DNA of 64,000 nucleotides, from the NCBI RefSeq assembly GCF_020382885.2, contig NC_058502.1, positions 16,457,950 through 16,521,949 of the forward strand. Reading direction: 5' to 3'. Shown here piece after piece: positions 53,801 through 64,000 of this stretch. The position numbers and the translations under genes were made by a program. Below the pieces are notes generated by a model. The model had not been told where the DNA came from and did not search any database. It worked only from the letters and a program-made list of their open reading frames with translations. Position 1 is the stretch's first letter. Every line of letters begins with the position of its first letter. The DNA comes from Scatophagus argus (lineage: Eukaryota; Chordata; Actinopteri; Scatophagidae).

Positions 53801-56800
53801 GCATGACCCACCATCACTGGCATAATTTGATATCTGACATATTCTCACCTCAACTGGAACACATTTATGCTCACTGCTGATTGAAATTGCAACCTCAGAT
53901 TGGATATTCAGCTGCACATCTCTGAGCGTTGTGCTTTGGGCCATTGTGTTGCAGCTCCTTTTCCAAATAAGACACACATTTGTTTCTCATATCAAAGCTG
54001 GGTACTGGATTACAGAAATCCATCCAGAGTACTTGTATCCCTAAAAAAATAAGATCCTCTAACACTGGTGTTCAGAGACACCATTTTATTCTGACTCACC
54101 CTGATCATCAGCTTGATTAACATGAAAAGGGCATCCTGATTTTTGTAATATGAGATGACTGGGACTATCTCAAGGTGACTGTGTTGTGGATAATGGATTT
54201 TATGTTCCTTTTATGCATCCACTAATTGGTTTAAATCTCTGCCAACAAATAATGTGACCTTAATGGTTTGTCCTGTTTGCATATTTACATAAATGTACAA
54301 TCGTGACATTTCTGATGATGTTTACCCTTGATATCTGAAATATTCATCTATTAATTTTCTGTTTCTGTTGTTATCCTTGAGGTTGCTTCACAGGTGTCCA
54401 TCATTGTAAGGTCGCTACAAATTACAGCTAACTAAATACTGTATGGTTGAAGTGACTGATTGAAGCAGTGACAAAGAGACAAATCATCTCACTGCCTAGT
54501 TTTGAGATCAGCTTCTTTCAGATTTTTATCCACTTGATTTCAGGAAGTAAGAAACATCTAAGTGACAGTGACAGCAGTGCTAATAAAAGAGCTTTTGGGA
54601 TGCTGGTAAATTCCTTTACCTTTGTAGAGAGTCAGGCTAGCTGTTTCCAGTCTTTATGCTAAACTAAGCTAAGTGGCTGCTGTCTTGAACATCATATTAA
54701 ACTGGCAGCTATAAGAGTGGTTCTGAGGTTTTCATCTAACTCTCGGAGAGAAAGCGTATTTTCCAAAAATCTTGAAAGATCCCTTTAATCAATTTGTTGT
54801 TTGTCAGAAAATTTTGTAAATTGATTAATTGTTTGTATTTTTTTCTGAGCAATTTGGATAATAAGGCCTCAAAATACAGGCCCGCTGCTTTCATGTTTGC
54901 ACACAGTGTCAGTCTAAATCAAATTTTTACATCCTACTAGACAGTATGTAAACTTATCTCCGTTGTGGATGCCTGCTTGAAGTCTGTGCTAGAAGTTTAT
55001 GTCCACTGCAAATGCATATGTACACTTAATGAAAACGAGTGATCTAATCCATTGGACAAGATCCTCGAATACATTCCTATGTTCAGCAGATACATGAATA
55101 GTGGTAGACTTCTCATCTTCTCAGTGACATTTGTTGATTTCACTTGAAGTATGCAGAAGACAGAAATTAGATTTAGTAATGCACTGTCACGTTCATCTTC
55201 CCTTTTTGCAGCCTCCAGGAGCAGGAGCAGGCATTGAATCTGTCCATCAAGGAAGCTACCGCTAAAGTAAGTCACTGCTCCTCTGACCCGATTTAGTCCT
55301 TTTGCAGTTCAGACTCTCCTCAGCATGCCAACAATGAATGTGTATAAAGATCCAATGAGTAGCAACTTAAAATAGAGAGAATGTACTGTGTACCAGCATC
55401 ACTGTGTTAGATATGCATACCTAATGTTAGTGTGTGTGTTCATGTGCTTACTCCTTTTTGACAAATCAGTGAACTCTTCATGGATGAGTCACATAAGAGA
55501 TGTTCTGAAAAAAGTCCCCTGTAAAAGCATTACAACACTGTTAAACAAAAAACACAGCTGAATTTCTGTGTATTATGATGGGAAATAAGCAACTGAATTA
55601 GTAAAGTTATGAACTAGTACAACTTGTACTAGTTTTTATTTTACTGACTATGGCCGGTGAAATTTATAGTTTTATATATGTGAAATATCTGTTGAGCTAG
55701 CATGGCTTTGTTGGGTTTTCTACGTGTGTTACTGGTGTATTCCTGTGCATGAAACACTTTGCGTGCTTCCCCTTGTATGGGCTGTGTCTCTGGAGTTCTT
55801 TTTTGCTTTTTCCTCTCACTGATCGCTTTATGTGGATCTCTGCAGCTGGAAAAAGCCAGAAGCAGCACAAGTGGTTGTTTTAAGATGGAGAGAGAGAGAG
55901 AGAGAGTGAGAGAGAGGCACAGCAGGGGACACAAGGACTTGAAAAAGACCTCTTTACTGTTACTGTGTCCTTTAGAAACCCATCATCAAATGCAGCTCAA
56001 AGGAATATATATGCTTTCCACAAAGAGACACTATTGGCAAAATCACAAGATTGTCCATTGTTAAGTTGAAATGAAAAGTTTGCTTCCCATGTGAGATATC
56101 AACCATGTGGAAAATGGCACACCTGCTGTGTCAAAATGATTGCTGGCTTGAAAGTGACTTTCATTTTCTCTATTGACTTTCTCAAAATTGACAAATAGCA
56201 TGATGGTTTGAAATTAAATCACCAATGTCAGAATTTCTGCAGTTTAAAAAGCACTTCAGAGCAGTTTCCAGTTCATGTAATGCGTGAAATAAAATTATGC
56301 AAGCCTGTTTGAAAAAACAGTTTTCTATATTTCTGTTGGAAGAAAACTCCCTGGAGATGTTCCGCCTCAGAAATACCAACCTATTTGACAGCCCTTTCAA
56401 AGTGTTGCACAAAACTGTGTCAGATTCAAGAAGAAAATACGTCAGAAAATCCGGCTCCACATCCTTTGAGTGGTGAAAATAGTTCCTCAAAAGAAGGAAG
56501 TGCATCATGGGGATTGTATCTGGCTGTAACTCAAAGTGAATACATTGGAAAGAACAGAGGTTTAAAGGGCAGATTGAGGGCAGATGGGGCCCAGACAGGC
56601 TGTATCTGAAGCCATCAGCTCCTCTGTGAATACAGCAGAGCTGAGGTGCTGCATCCCCATCAGGCCTGTGACATTCAGGGCCTTTTTCCTCTCTGACATT
56701 CTAATGGCATCTTTTATGGAGATTTCACATTTCCCTGCCTGTCCACGTGAAAGGAGGCATACTCTCTTTCTTTCTAAAGGTTATAGACACGGTAACACAT

Positions 56801-57485
56801 CAGCTCTGATGCTCTGCTGCGTATTCAAAGCAGGGTGAACACAGAAGGACGGAAATGAATCTGTAAGGTCTTGTAAGAATGAGTGTCAAAAAGAAAATGA
56901 AAGCGGAATTGGAAATGAGCTATGCATCCTGTGGGATCCATGTGTCTGCAAAGGTTTTGTTAGTTACCACCCTCCCCCCTTTGTCTTCCCTGCCTCCTCT
57001 TCTTCTTCTTTTCCCCAGGTGGTCATGAGTCAGAGGCTGGGCAGCAGCCTGAGGAGGAAAGTCAGCGAGACTGAAACTCAGCTTTTGGCACTGCATGAAG
57101 CCAAGCTGGCAGCCATCTCAGGTAACTCTCCACTCAGCCACACCCCAGTGCAACCTGTCTTACATTTCACATCTTTTATTTACCTCATTTACCCAAATCG
57201 CCCACCATTAGCCTCACATAATTACGCTATTAATGATCTAGATGCTCATTAATGGCCTGTGTAAGCTTAATGTCCTCCTGTGGTGCACCGGTGCAGGTAA
57301 TGACTTCAGCAGTGCCAAGGAGCTGAAGGCTGAGATGAAGGCGGTGTACCTGGAGAGGGACCGGCTGGAGGCTCTGGCCAAGAGGCTGAACAGCGTCAGC
57401 TCAGGGAGCAGCCAGGAGCTGGCCAGGATGAAGGAGCAGCGGCAGCAGCTCAGGCAGGAGCTGGAGCAGAAGGAGGCTCAGCACG
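42592..57485 (+). CDS. disc1: DISC1, disrupted in schizophrenia 1 scaffold protein; 5' part, exons 1-9, continues beyond the window
   Basis: A coiled-coil scaffold of centrosome, mitochondria and nucleus that binds partners such as NDEL1, PDE4 and GSK3. Exons 42592-42661 (candidate), 46003-46895, 47971-48040, 49665-49821, 50643-50739, 51253-51485, 55212-55266, 57019-57121 and 57297-57485 join in frame to about 622 codons and stop in phase 1. The C-terminal exons are missing. Diagnostic blocks: the basic KRLHRRPGYMR; the Ser/Phe-rich SSFSFIQQSLNSSQ; the UVR-like pair KLQRLQQKAILDDDYD and LGLPSRQPSVALFLERL; RRDRLIQEKRLVE; and long coiled coils in exons 6-9. A frame-internal ATG at 46068 is not the start, because the conserved RRPGYM motif lies upstream of it. 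The same order and strand relative to tsnax is found in human. Confidence 0.93.
44674..44697. repeat. perfect inverted repeat, 10-bp arms with 4-bp loop
   Basis: TGTCATTACA, TAGC, TGTAATGACA. The arms are exactly complementary. The flanking sequence is not symmetrical. Confidence 0.9.
44861..44887. repeat. (GT)n microsatellite
   Basis: A pure GT tract in disc1 intron 1, followed 20 bp later by a (GA)n tract to 44923. Confidence 0.9.
46003..46895 (+). CDS. disc1: disc1 exon 2 (large N-terminal head exon)
   Basis: Acceptor GCATCGACAG, donor GTGGGC. It encodes the disordered head: KRLHRRPGYMRGEQS, a run of glutamates, the SFSFIQQSL motif, then SVTSGYDSATPASEHGWDNL and KYESVLQDCLQNNR, equivalent to human WDTLLRKWEPVLRDCLLRNR. 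Confidence 0.95.
46999..47424. mobile_element. palindromic non-autonomous element, copy 3 (most complete, disc1 intron 2)
   Basis: The left arm (TAGTTTGACATTTTGGAACA, TTAGATGAGAAGATTGATAC, GCTGGTTAGCTTAGCTTAGC) is mirrored at the right end (GCTAAGCTAAGCTAGCCAGA, AGACGTATTGATCTTCTTGT, TTCCCAAAAAGTCAGACTTT). The interior contains GTCCAAAGGTG and CCAAAGTGTAAAAAAGTTGT, as in common percomorph copies. There is no transposase frame. Confidence 0.75.
47971..48040 (+). CDS. disc1: disc1 exon 3
   Basis: Acceptor CCCCTCTCAG, donor GTGAAC. It encodes IESMMLKLQRLQQKAILDDD then YDA (human VISLRLKLQKLQEDAVENDDYDK). It ends in phase 1. Confidence 0.95.
48041..49664 (+). other. disc1 intron 3 (1.6 kb)
   Basis: AT-rich. 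A hydrophobic 97-codon frame at 49131-49424 starts on TTG, has no splice support and is not called. Nothing else is seen. Confidence 0.7.
49665..49821 (+). CDS. disc1: disc1 exon 4
   Basis: Acceptor TGTTTCCAG, donor GTCAGT. It encodes ERFGKKLEELCRERGALKLG then LPSRQPSVALFLERLREVV. It carries the strongest family signature, LPSRQP. Confidence 0.95.
49822..50642 (+). other. disc1 intron 4 (0.8 kb)
   Basis: A standard GT-AG intron with nothing else recognised. Confidence 0.8.
50643..50739 (+). CDS. disc1: disc1 exon 5
   Basis: Acceptor GCTTGTCAG, donor GTAAAT. It encodes an acidic linker and NRRDRLIQEKRLVE (human TRRDWLLQEKQQLQ). Confidence 0.92.
50740..51252 (+). other. disc1 intron 5 (0.5 kb)
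   Basis: A GT-AG intron. The 3' end is A-rich rather than pyrimidine-rich before the acceptor. Confidence 0.8.
51253..51485 (+). CDS. disc1: disc1 exon 6
   Basis: Acceptor ACCTGTGCAG (poor pyrimidine tract), donor GTCAGT. It encodes a coiled coil, EEIAELQQRLTELNVRSRRL, then AQLRDMSRTLQDLISSE (human LGQLQEVSKALQDTLAS). Confidence 0.93.
51486..55211 (+). other. disc1 intron 6 (3.7 kb)
   Basis: An AT-rich intron. It contains part of a palindromic element at 54555-54790 and no gene that I can support. Confidence 0.7.
54555..54790. mobile_element. palindromic non-autonomous element, copy 4 (right half)
   Basis: GTCAGGCTAGCTGTTTCCAG, TTTATGCTAAACTAAGCTAA, CATCTAACTCTCGGAGAGAA and GCGTATTTTCCAAAA match the family's right arm. 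The left arm is not recognisable. Confidence 0.5.
55212..55266 (+). CDS. disc1: disc1 exon 7
   Basis: Acceptor CCTTTTTGCAG, donor GTAAGT. It encodes LQEQEQALNLSIKEATAK, matching human LQERIKSLNLSLKEITTK. Confidence 0.93.
55267..57018 (+). other. disc1 intron 7 (1.75 kb)
   Basis: Contains a (GA)n tract at 55888-55917. No gene is recognised. The acceptor end is strongly pyrimidine-rich. Confidence 0.75.
57019..57121 (+). CDS. disc1: disc1 exon 8
   Basis: Acceptor TTTTCCCCAG, donor GTAACT. It encodes VVMSQRLGSSLRRKVSETET then QLLALHEAKLAAIS. It corresponds to the human exon before the intron broken by the t(1;11) translocation (from memory). Confidence 0.95.
57297..57485 (+). CDS. disc1: disc1 exon 9
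   Basis: Acceptor CCGGTGCAG, donor GTGAGT. It encodes NDFSSAKELKAEMKAVYLER, a coiled coil ending QELEQKEAQH, in phase 1. No later exon is visible to 64000. Confidence 0.94.
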
Positions 57486-57629
57486 GTGAGTCACTGGGGC
57501 CGGTGGACATCAAGATAACATCCAAACATCCAAACAGGCCATGCAAAAGCAAAAATCTTTAGTGTAAAAAGACTTCTCAAGGGCAACAGATATTTCATAC
57601 AGATGCTTGTAGTTAAATTTATACAACCT

Positions 57630-57830
57630 AAGGGGATAGATTAGAAAATTGTGATTCTTATGAAGTGAAGATCAATACCATATCTGTCCACTACCTTCAT
57701 CAGCTGATTAGCTTAGCATTACATAATAGCTGGAAATGGAGAGACAGCTGGCCTGGTGTTGTCCACAGGTAACAAAATGTGCATAGCCACACTTCTCAAA
57801 AATGAACACATTATATCTTGTTGGTTCAAG
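57630..57830. mobile_element. palindromic non-autonomous element, copy 5 (left half)
   Basis: GGGGATAGATTAGAAAATTG, AGTGAAGATCAATACCATAT, CAGCTGATTAGCTTAGCATT, GGTGTTGTCCACAGGTAACA and ACACATTATATCTTGTTGG follow the family's left arm and interior in order. Confidence 0.5.
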
Positions 57831-60111
57831 CTTTTCAAAATCCCACGTGTGTTCAATGACAGTTTTATGAGATGTTATGCACCGCTGTTTTTGGGCTGAT
57901 CCCATACAACCCATGGAGATTTCAGGAAGGATCTCCTGAGCAACGTGTAAAATTGCAAATCACATATCGTTTTTTGCACTTTTTATGCTTATTTCCATGA
58001 ATTGCAAATCATTGCTGTGCTGTTTTTAACAAGTGTAATTAGGATAATGAAACTTCTCAGCATAGTTAAATGTAGTGCATCCATTTTCCGGGCCTAAATC
58101 TCATTCATATTTGTAAGAAAAAAATATATATATGAAAAGACAGAAATGTAACAGAAATCAGCGGTGTGCTGTTGTGTATTCCACCATCCATTTATGGGGC
58201 AGCCAATGCCTGTTTACACAAAGTACTCAATCTTCACTCAGAGAGGCAAAAACACTCCACTGAGTTGCAGAGAACTGCAGGGTTTATCACTGCAAGGAAG
58301 CCCTTCAACATTACACATAGTCATTTATGCCATTGTTTATATAAAGATATTCATTGTAGCAGATTTAAATAACCATATAGAATATTAAATTAAATAAAGT
58401 CACCATCATCTGAAAGAACATTCACCTGCCCACTGAGACAAGAAAATATTTGTAGTATTTTTGAAAGCTACTGGTCTTTAATAGACTCTTTAAATATCAA
58501 TTCAAGTGTGAAACATGAGAGCCCCTTGGAAGAGAAGTCCTCTCTTGATGTTGCCTCACACTGGGCCGACATCAATGGACAATGAATTTTTTCGCAAATG
58601 AAGGAGAAGTGATCTGCTGTCAGTGGAGACTTGGCATCAAATGAGTTACCAGCGGGATTGGCACTTGTTAAGAGGGGGGTGAGGGGAGTGATGTGGGTTG
58701 TGCAGGGGAAATGAGCTTTAGATTGTGTGAAGTAGCCAATTACCTCGAAGCCATTCGGAGCAGACATGATGTATCAGTGCTCTGCTTGCACACTCCCCAA
58801 CCAGAGAAGATCTGAATGCTGCTTAAAGAAGGGGTTCGCTTTTTGGGGGGAGAAGGGGGAGTTCGATTGGTTTGGCCTCCTGGCATCGGCAGAGAGATAA
58901 ATGGATTTTGACGGCACCACCTGCAGTGCTACTCTCTCTAGTCCATCAGTCACAGGGAGATTTCTAAAAAAGGTCACTGAGACAGGAGCGCAGAAAGCAA
59001 AGGGGAGCGGTGAAGTGACAAGATGAGAGCGGGTAGTGAAAAACCAGAGACAGGGGCTCAGATCAGGCTCCTGCTGCCTCCCCAAGGCAGGCAATCAGCC
59101 ATCTAACATAAGCTGTTATGTAGATCATTAAGGCCTGTCGCTGCAGTGTCACCATTTGTGTCGACCCTTTGTCTTGTGTTGAACGTACCCTCTGCTATCA
59201 CCAGGGGGCACCCTTTCATTGTTGCAGTCAAACTGAGGTGCGTTGAGTTTTTCTTCTTGTGAGGTTCATTTTTTTTATATTATTGTTGTAGAAACTAATT
59301 CCTTTTAATAGATGAAGTGATTATGTTTCTCTTCCTCTCACCTGCGAGCCTCAAATTCAGGCACCTGCTTGATTTTTGTTGCTGAAATACAGTGTCAGAA
59401 CACCTTGACTTGCTACCTGGGGATAGCATTAATCTCTTCCACCAAAGAGTAGTATCCTAAACTCACATGGAATAGTGTAGCTCTCAGGGACACAGAGGCT
59501 GGGATACCAGTGACATGCAGTTCCTCAGGCTAAACAAAGGAAATCAAATGATGTCAAAAATGCGGAAAGAGACAGCAAGTTCTTCTTCAAATGCATCCCC
59601 GTCAGGCTGCAGACACCAAGTTAATGATTGGTTGTGCGGCTTGAAATGCTCAAGTGGGCGCACACAATATGGCAGCAGGCGCAATTTCACAATGTGTTGC
59701 TGACACCAAGTAAGGGGCTCATTAAACTGTCATCCTATTTGGTAATAAGGGGCTGGCACACGGTAGCTGGAAACTGATAGCCCACAAACAGCACATTACC
59801 ATTTCTTTAGCTGGAGGGGATTAGAAATTACAGTCTACTTCAAAGTCAAGATGGCCATCCTTTTGCTTTTCTAGCACATGCTAATGACTCAAGTGTTGTC
59901 TTATGACAAGAAAACCATACGCCTTTCTTGAGAAGATCTGTTGTCATGGTATGAGCTCTAAAGCAGTGCATAGTTCAGCTAACACTTTGACAAAACCAAT
60001 ACACATGCATTTGCTTATGCTACACAGCTTCAGGTTGTTGAGCATCTCCACCCTGTGTACATTGTGGTGTGGGGGGGTTTTGGCCTGGGAGTCATTACAT
60101 CCCTAATTGCT

Positions 60112-60172
60112 ATTGGCACGAGTGCTGATGAATACCGAACCCATTATAGCTGGAGGTTTGATTCCCTGCTGA
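60112..60172 (+). repeat. decayed tRNA-like (SINE head) sequence
   Basis: TGGCACGAGTG (A-box-like) and GGTTTGATTCC (B-box-like) are about 35 bp apart. The spacing fits, but there is no SINE body, so this is only a possible relic. Confidence 0.25.
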
Positions 60173-61718
60173 GAGTATAATTTTGTCCCCAAGAGGGATC
60201 TGGAGTGATACTAAATTTAAAAATAAATAATTGAAGAGCTGAATAACATGAGTAAATGACCCCCAGGAGTGAGAACATTCAATCTTGGCGGCAGTGTCTG
60301 TGTGTGTTCCTCTTGATTCATCCAAGTATTCTGGTTATGCTTATTTAATGCTATTGTTAGTATGCAGACGGTATATTCTGTGGCATTGAGGTAATTTGAC
60401 TATTTGTGATAAAGACAGTAGGTTGTCTTCTCCACATGGATCCACTGGAACATGTTTAATTAGTTTTTCACCACCATCTATTCCTTCTTCACGCAGCTTC
60501 CACTCCAGTTTCATCCATTTCTTGGCAGTGGGGATCCTCTTAAGGCCAGGCTCCCTGTGCATATGAGTCCGACAGCTGAAGTGTACATCAAAATACTGTC
60601 ATTCTGTGTTATTAAACAAATGTGAATTCTTCTTAATGGAGTGCCAATATTAAAGGCCAGGACATATATGATTTATTCATGACTCTGCCTCTTTCAGGGT
60701 GCTTTTGTTGAGAACATGATGAGACATATGACAGCTCTTCTCCTAAAGAGTGTCTGAATGATTGAGAGGTGTGTGGTGGTTAAGGAGGCCCTGGAGAATG
60801 TGTCCTGGTTTTGGTCTCTGAATTTCTGGGAGTATTCGTTTTTCCTGTGATATAGTAGATGATGTCATTCCATTGTGAATTTGTCAGTAGTATTAAAGCA
60901 TTCATGCCCTTCCTTGCCCTTAATTACTGCAAAAATACAGGGGACGTTGATTGAGTTACCATTACAACAGCTCCAACCACCGCATCAATCAATAAAATAT
61001 CTTCTTCTGAAATCCACGACTGTGAGTTCAATCACCTCTAGGTGCACTGTACACAAAGCTCAGAGATGTTGCTTGCAGCTGTTACCTCGTAGCTATGATA
61101 GCAATATGACACTACAGATGACTTTGGTCCAGACTGAAACAGCTCAACGGTTGGACGGATTACCAACTGACTTCCCATCTAGTGCCATCACCTGGTAGTC
61201 CAGTAGTTTGGCTTAGGACCAAATACCTGCTAAACTAATGAGTTTTTCCTTTAAAGTGCTAGCTAGTAAATGTTTTATTATTTATTTATTTCAAGGCACC
61301 ACCATATCGACTGAACAGCCATGCTACCTACTGTGAACTTTTAGTCTGTTTCGACAAAACTCCTCAAAATTCAACAAAGTAACTCAGAATGTTTTTTTTT
61401 TTTTTGGAAAAAGCCTGGTGCTAATGGAGTTTCCAGAGGTATACCAAAATTAAATTATAAGATGCCAATTTAATGGAGGTGGAATGTGAGCAGGTGAGCT
61501 GTTGAGACAGCTTTTATGGCTGCACATTTCAGTTGAGTTCCTCTCTGTTGGACCTTTTGCTGCTTCCAAGATTCAGTCATTGTGCACCCCTCTACAATGA
61601 AGTTTAGCTTAGTCTCATCTGAATAAACTCTGTTTAGGTACTGTGTTTGGCTTAAATTAAAATGCAAGCAGTATGTCTATCATTTTAGTCCAAGCAATTC
61701 AGCACTCAGAACTGAAAT

Positions 61719-61720
61719 GT

Positions 61721-61757
<37 letters not shown>
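61719..61757. repeat. (GT)n microsatellite
   Basis: A GT tract with two GTAT interruptions. It is the source of spurious Cys-Val frames. Confidence 0.9.
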
Positions 61758-61760
<3 letters not shown>

Positions 61761-63599
61761 TCACTCAAGCACAGATTTTGTACACACAGCCAGTTTTTTG
61801 TCAAATCATTCCTTTTGTTGTGCATTCCCGCATAACCCCACAATATGTTACGCCATACCAGCTGCAATCTGTGTACTGCTATGCCTTGTGATCCCACAGC
61901 CTTTAAGCATCATGGGTTATTGAGTGTCTGTCTGAGATATCAGCCAGTCCCTCTTCCTTCATTAGCTATGCTGCTGGGCTGCTGTGAAGCTCAGATACAT
62001 GTGAGTGTCTGCATATGCTGACTGTGTGTTTGTGTTACCTGCAGTGCTGTTGCACTCAAACAGCCCGAGCCAAGCTTAAACACATTAATCACAGTCGGTG
62101 CCTTCAACTCAATTACAAAGACACACAATTTCTCTTGTGTCTTATTATGCGCAGGCTTTTGTAACACGCATATCGGTGGTGCTGTGTTAGCACGGAGCCG
62201 CCTCTAATTTGTTTGACAACGCGAAGGCCTCACAGATGTTGGGTGCTTTTATTGTTACAAGGAGATGAAGAAGTGACTGCATTATTCACTTTCAATTAGA
62301 GAGCTGTTCAAATGCTCATAATGCAGCAGCAAATCCAAACACCTTGCCGTTGTTAACTTCTGCAGGCTAATTAAAGCTCATAACTTCATCATTGGAAGTT
62401 GTGCGTCTGTGCGTTATGCCTGCTCCTTGTCCACACGACTGATTCTAATCATCAGATTCATCAGTTTTTTTTTTTATCAACTTCACATCTATTTAGCTGG
62501 AGTAATTATTTTTCCATTCAACTAATGAATAAGACCTATACTAGGCAAATAGCTTGTTTGCAATATCCAGTAACACATTCTCATCCTCTCTCAAGAGTTT
62601 CTCACTTCTGTGTGTACTATGAATGAATGGCCTCTTCGATTTTGACCCGGGTCCTTGGCAGCATTCACTGATGTTTAGTGCCTGCTGAGATCACTGGTGT
62701 GACAGGGGGCTGAACTCATGAATTTTCCAAAGCTTACTCTGTGAACGCCTTTGTGAGATTCCTTCAACACCAAATATGCTGCCGCATGTATCAGGAACTA
62801 ACAGAGTGGCTCTCTTCTTTATGGGATTTTTAGTGCTGATTTTATTCGCATGGCCTGCCAATGACAGCAGCCTCCTGCAGACTTACAGGAAGTGGTAATA
62901 TCACCCAGTGCTCTGGTTCCACTCAGCGCAGGAGGAGGCTCTGCCGCTTGATGTCTCTTCCCATTCTATAAAGAGAAGATTATTTTCATCTGTCACGCCC
63001 GAAAAGGCTCACTAGTTTTGCCACCGGTTGGCATTGCGACAGGGTGATACGCTGACTCTCTTCTCCCTTTGGCAGTATCAGGATAGAAAGAAATATCAAG
63101 TAAACAGTTAATAAACTCATGTCTTTATCTCCAATCTTCATCTTCTATCCTTCACAGTATATTATTTCTAAGTATGGCTCTTGTTCCCGTTAGAGCCTTA
63201 GCCTGCTTTGCCATCTTGCATCTGTTCATGCTCCATGCCATCTGAAGTCAGGCTTAATGCCCCCCATGTATTATTCAGTGGCTAACTCCTTGCATGTCGC
63301 TTAACGGAGCCCACATGAATGGAAGTTGACAAGGGAAACTCTGTCAGGTAGGATAGGATCTCACATAGCAATTAGAGAGGTGGTAAGTGAGCTGTCTGGT
63401 CCACGTACAGCAGATCTGCTCATGAGATATGTGATAGCTACTCCAGTACCCTCAGTCTTCACTCTGATTGAGTGGATTTGGCTACTTTGACTGAAAATGA
63501 CTCTGCAGGAAAGATCTTTCTTTCTTTCTGTGACACACACATGCAGCTCCCACAAATGTCCTTACTATCTCCATCAGATGTCTTATATGTATAGGCAGG

Positions 63600-63601
<2 letters not shown>

Positions 63602-63628
<27 letters not shown>
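63602..63628. repeat. (GT)n microsatellite
   Basis: A pure GT tract near the right edge. Confidence 0.9.
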
Positions 63629-63630
<2 letters not shown>

Positions 63631-64000
63631 CAGCTACTTAGTCTCAGACATTTTCTTTTTTCCCCCTGCTGTTCCAGCCCCCAGCTTGTCTCATCCTGGA
63701 GCTGATTTTGTCTAATAACTGCCATCATCAAGACAATGATACAAATTATATTTCAAACTCCAGTGTGATTCAGAACACCCAATTAGGTGACTTTCTCTCT
63801 GTGTGAATTCTGGTGAATGTGACATTTTTGGACATACAGTACGTTTGGCTGGCTTAGCTAGTCCCCACCTCCAAAGCTTATTCATTACGGTAACTTGTTT
63901 GTTCAAAGCGTACAAAAAACCCCAAAAACCATACATACAAAGTGTGCAGGTTTATTTCTTGACCCAGTAAGTTCCTGGAGTCTCCACTGGTTGGACCTTT

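Larger units (their letters stand above)
57486..64000 (+). other. disc1 intron 9, left part (6.5 kb to the window edge)
   Basis: No exon encoding the downstream DISC1 coiled-coil region was found. It contains a partial palindromic element at 57630-57830, a decayed tRNA-like element near 60112-60170 and (GT)n tracts at 61719-61757 and 63602-63628. The intron is presumed to continue past 64000. Confidence 0.7.

Noticed and set aside
58468..59094. Minus-strand frames of about 100 codons in disc1 intron 9
   Set aside because: No family resemblance, no splice signals, and no similarity to the missing DISC1 C-terminal exons.

Overview
The window is vertebrate nuclear DNA, most likely from a ray-finned fish (percomorph type). 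This rests on compact intron-containing genes with GT-AG splicing, fish-sized introns, a tRNA-derived SINE, L2-like LINE 3' tails, scattered copies of a palindromic non-autonomous element, and many (GT)n tracts. All gene models were built by eye from splice signals, phase agreement between exons, and remembered similarity to the human proteins. No database search was possible.

Layout. At 1-5580 on the + strand lies a complete seven-exon gpr137b (lysosomal seven-pass membrane protein, 388 codons). Convergent to it, on the - strand, is a complete five-exon egln1 (PHD2, the HIF prolyl hydroxylase with an N-terminal MYND zinc finger, 356 codons; CDS 26084 down to 7047), with introns of 5.6 kb and 12.1 kb. 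Head-to-head with egln1, on the + strand, is a complete six-exon tsnax (translin-associated factor X, 283 codons; CDS 29293-34992). At 36883-38496 on the - strand, between tsnax and disc1, sits a three-coding-exon gene for a 298-residue acidic protein with Ser-Asp repeats that I do not recognise. It probably has an upstream non-coding exon near 39000. From about 42592 to the right edge, on the + strand, is the 5' part of disc1: exons 2-9 are clear, exon 1 is a phase-compatible candidate, and later exons lie outside the window.

The order egln1-tsnax-disc1 is the same as on human chromosome 1q42. These genes do not form a pathway: egln1 is the oxygen sensor of the HIF response, tsnax is a subunit of the C3PO endonuclease, disc1 is a coiled-coil scaffold, and gpr137b acts at lysosomes in mTORC1 control. 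The least ordinary content is the unrecognised acidic gene, with its tandemly duplicated exon and internal protein repeats. Two GC-AG introns, one in gpr137b and one behind the 16-nt coding first exon of tsnax, are also notable. The CpG-rich stretch at about 41950-42660 carries the disc1 exon 1 candidate and has open frames on the opposite strand.
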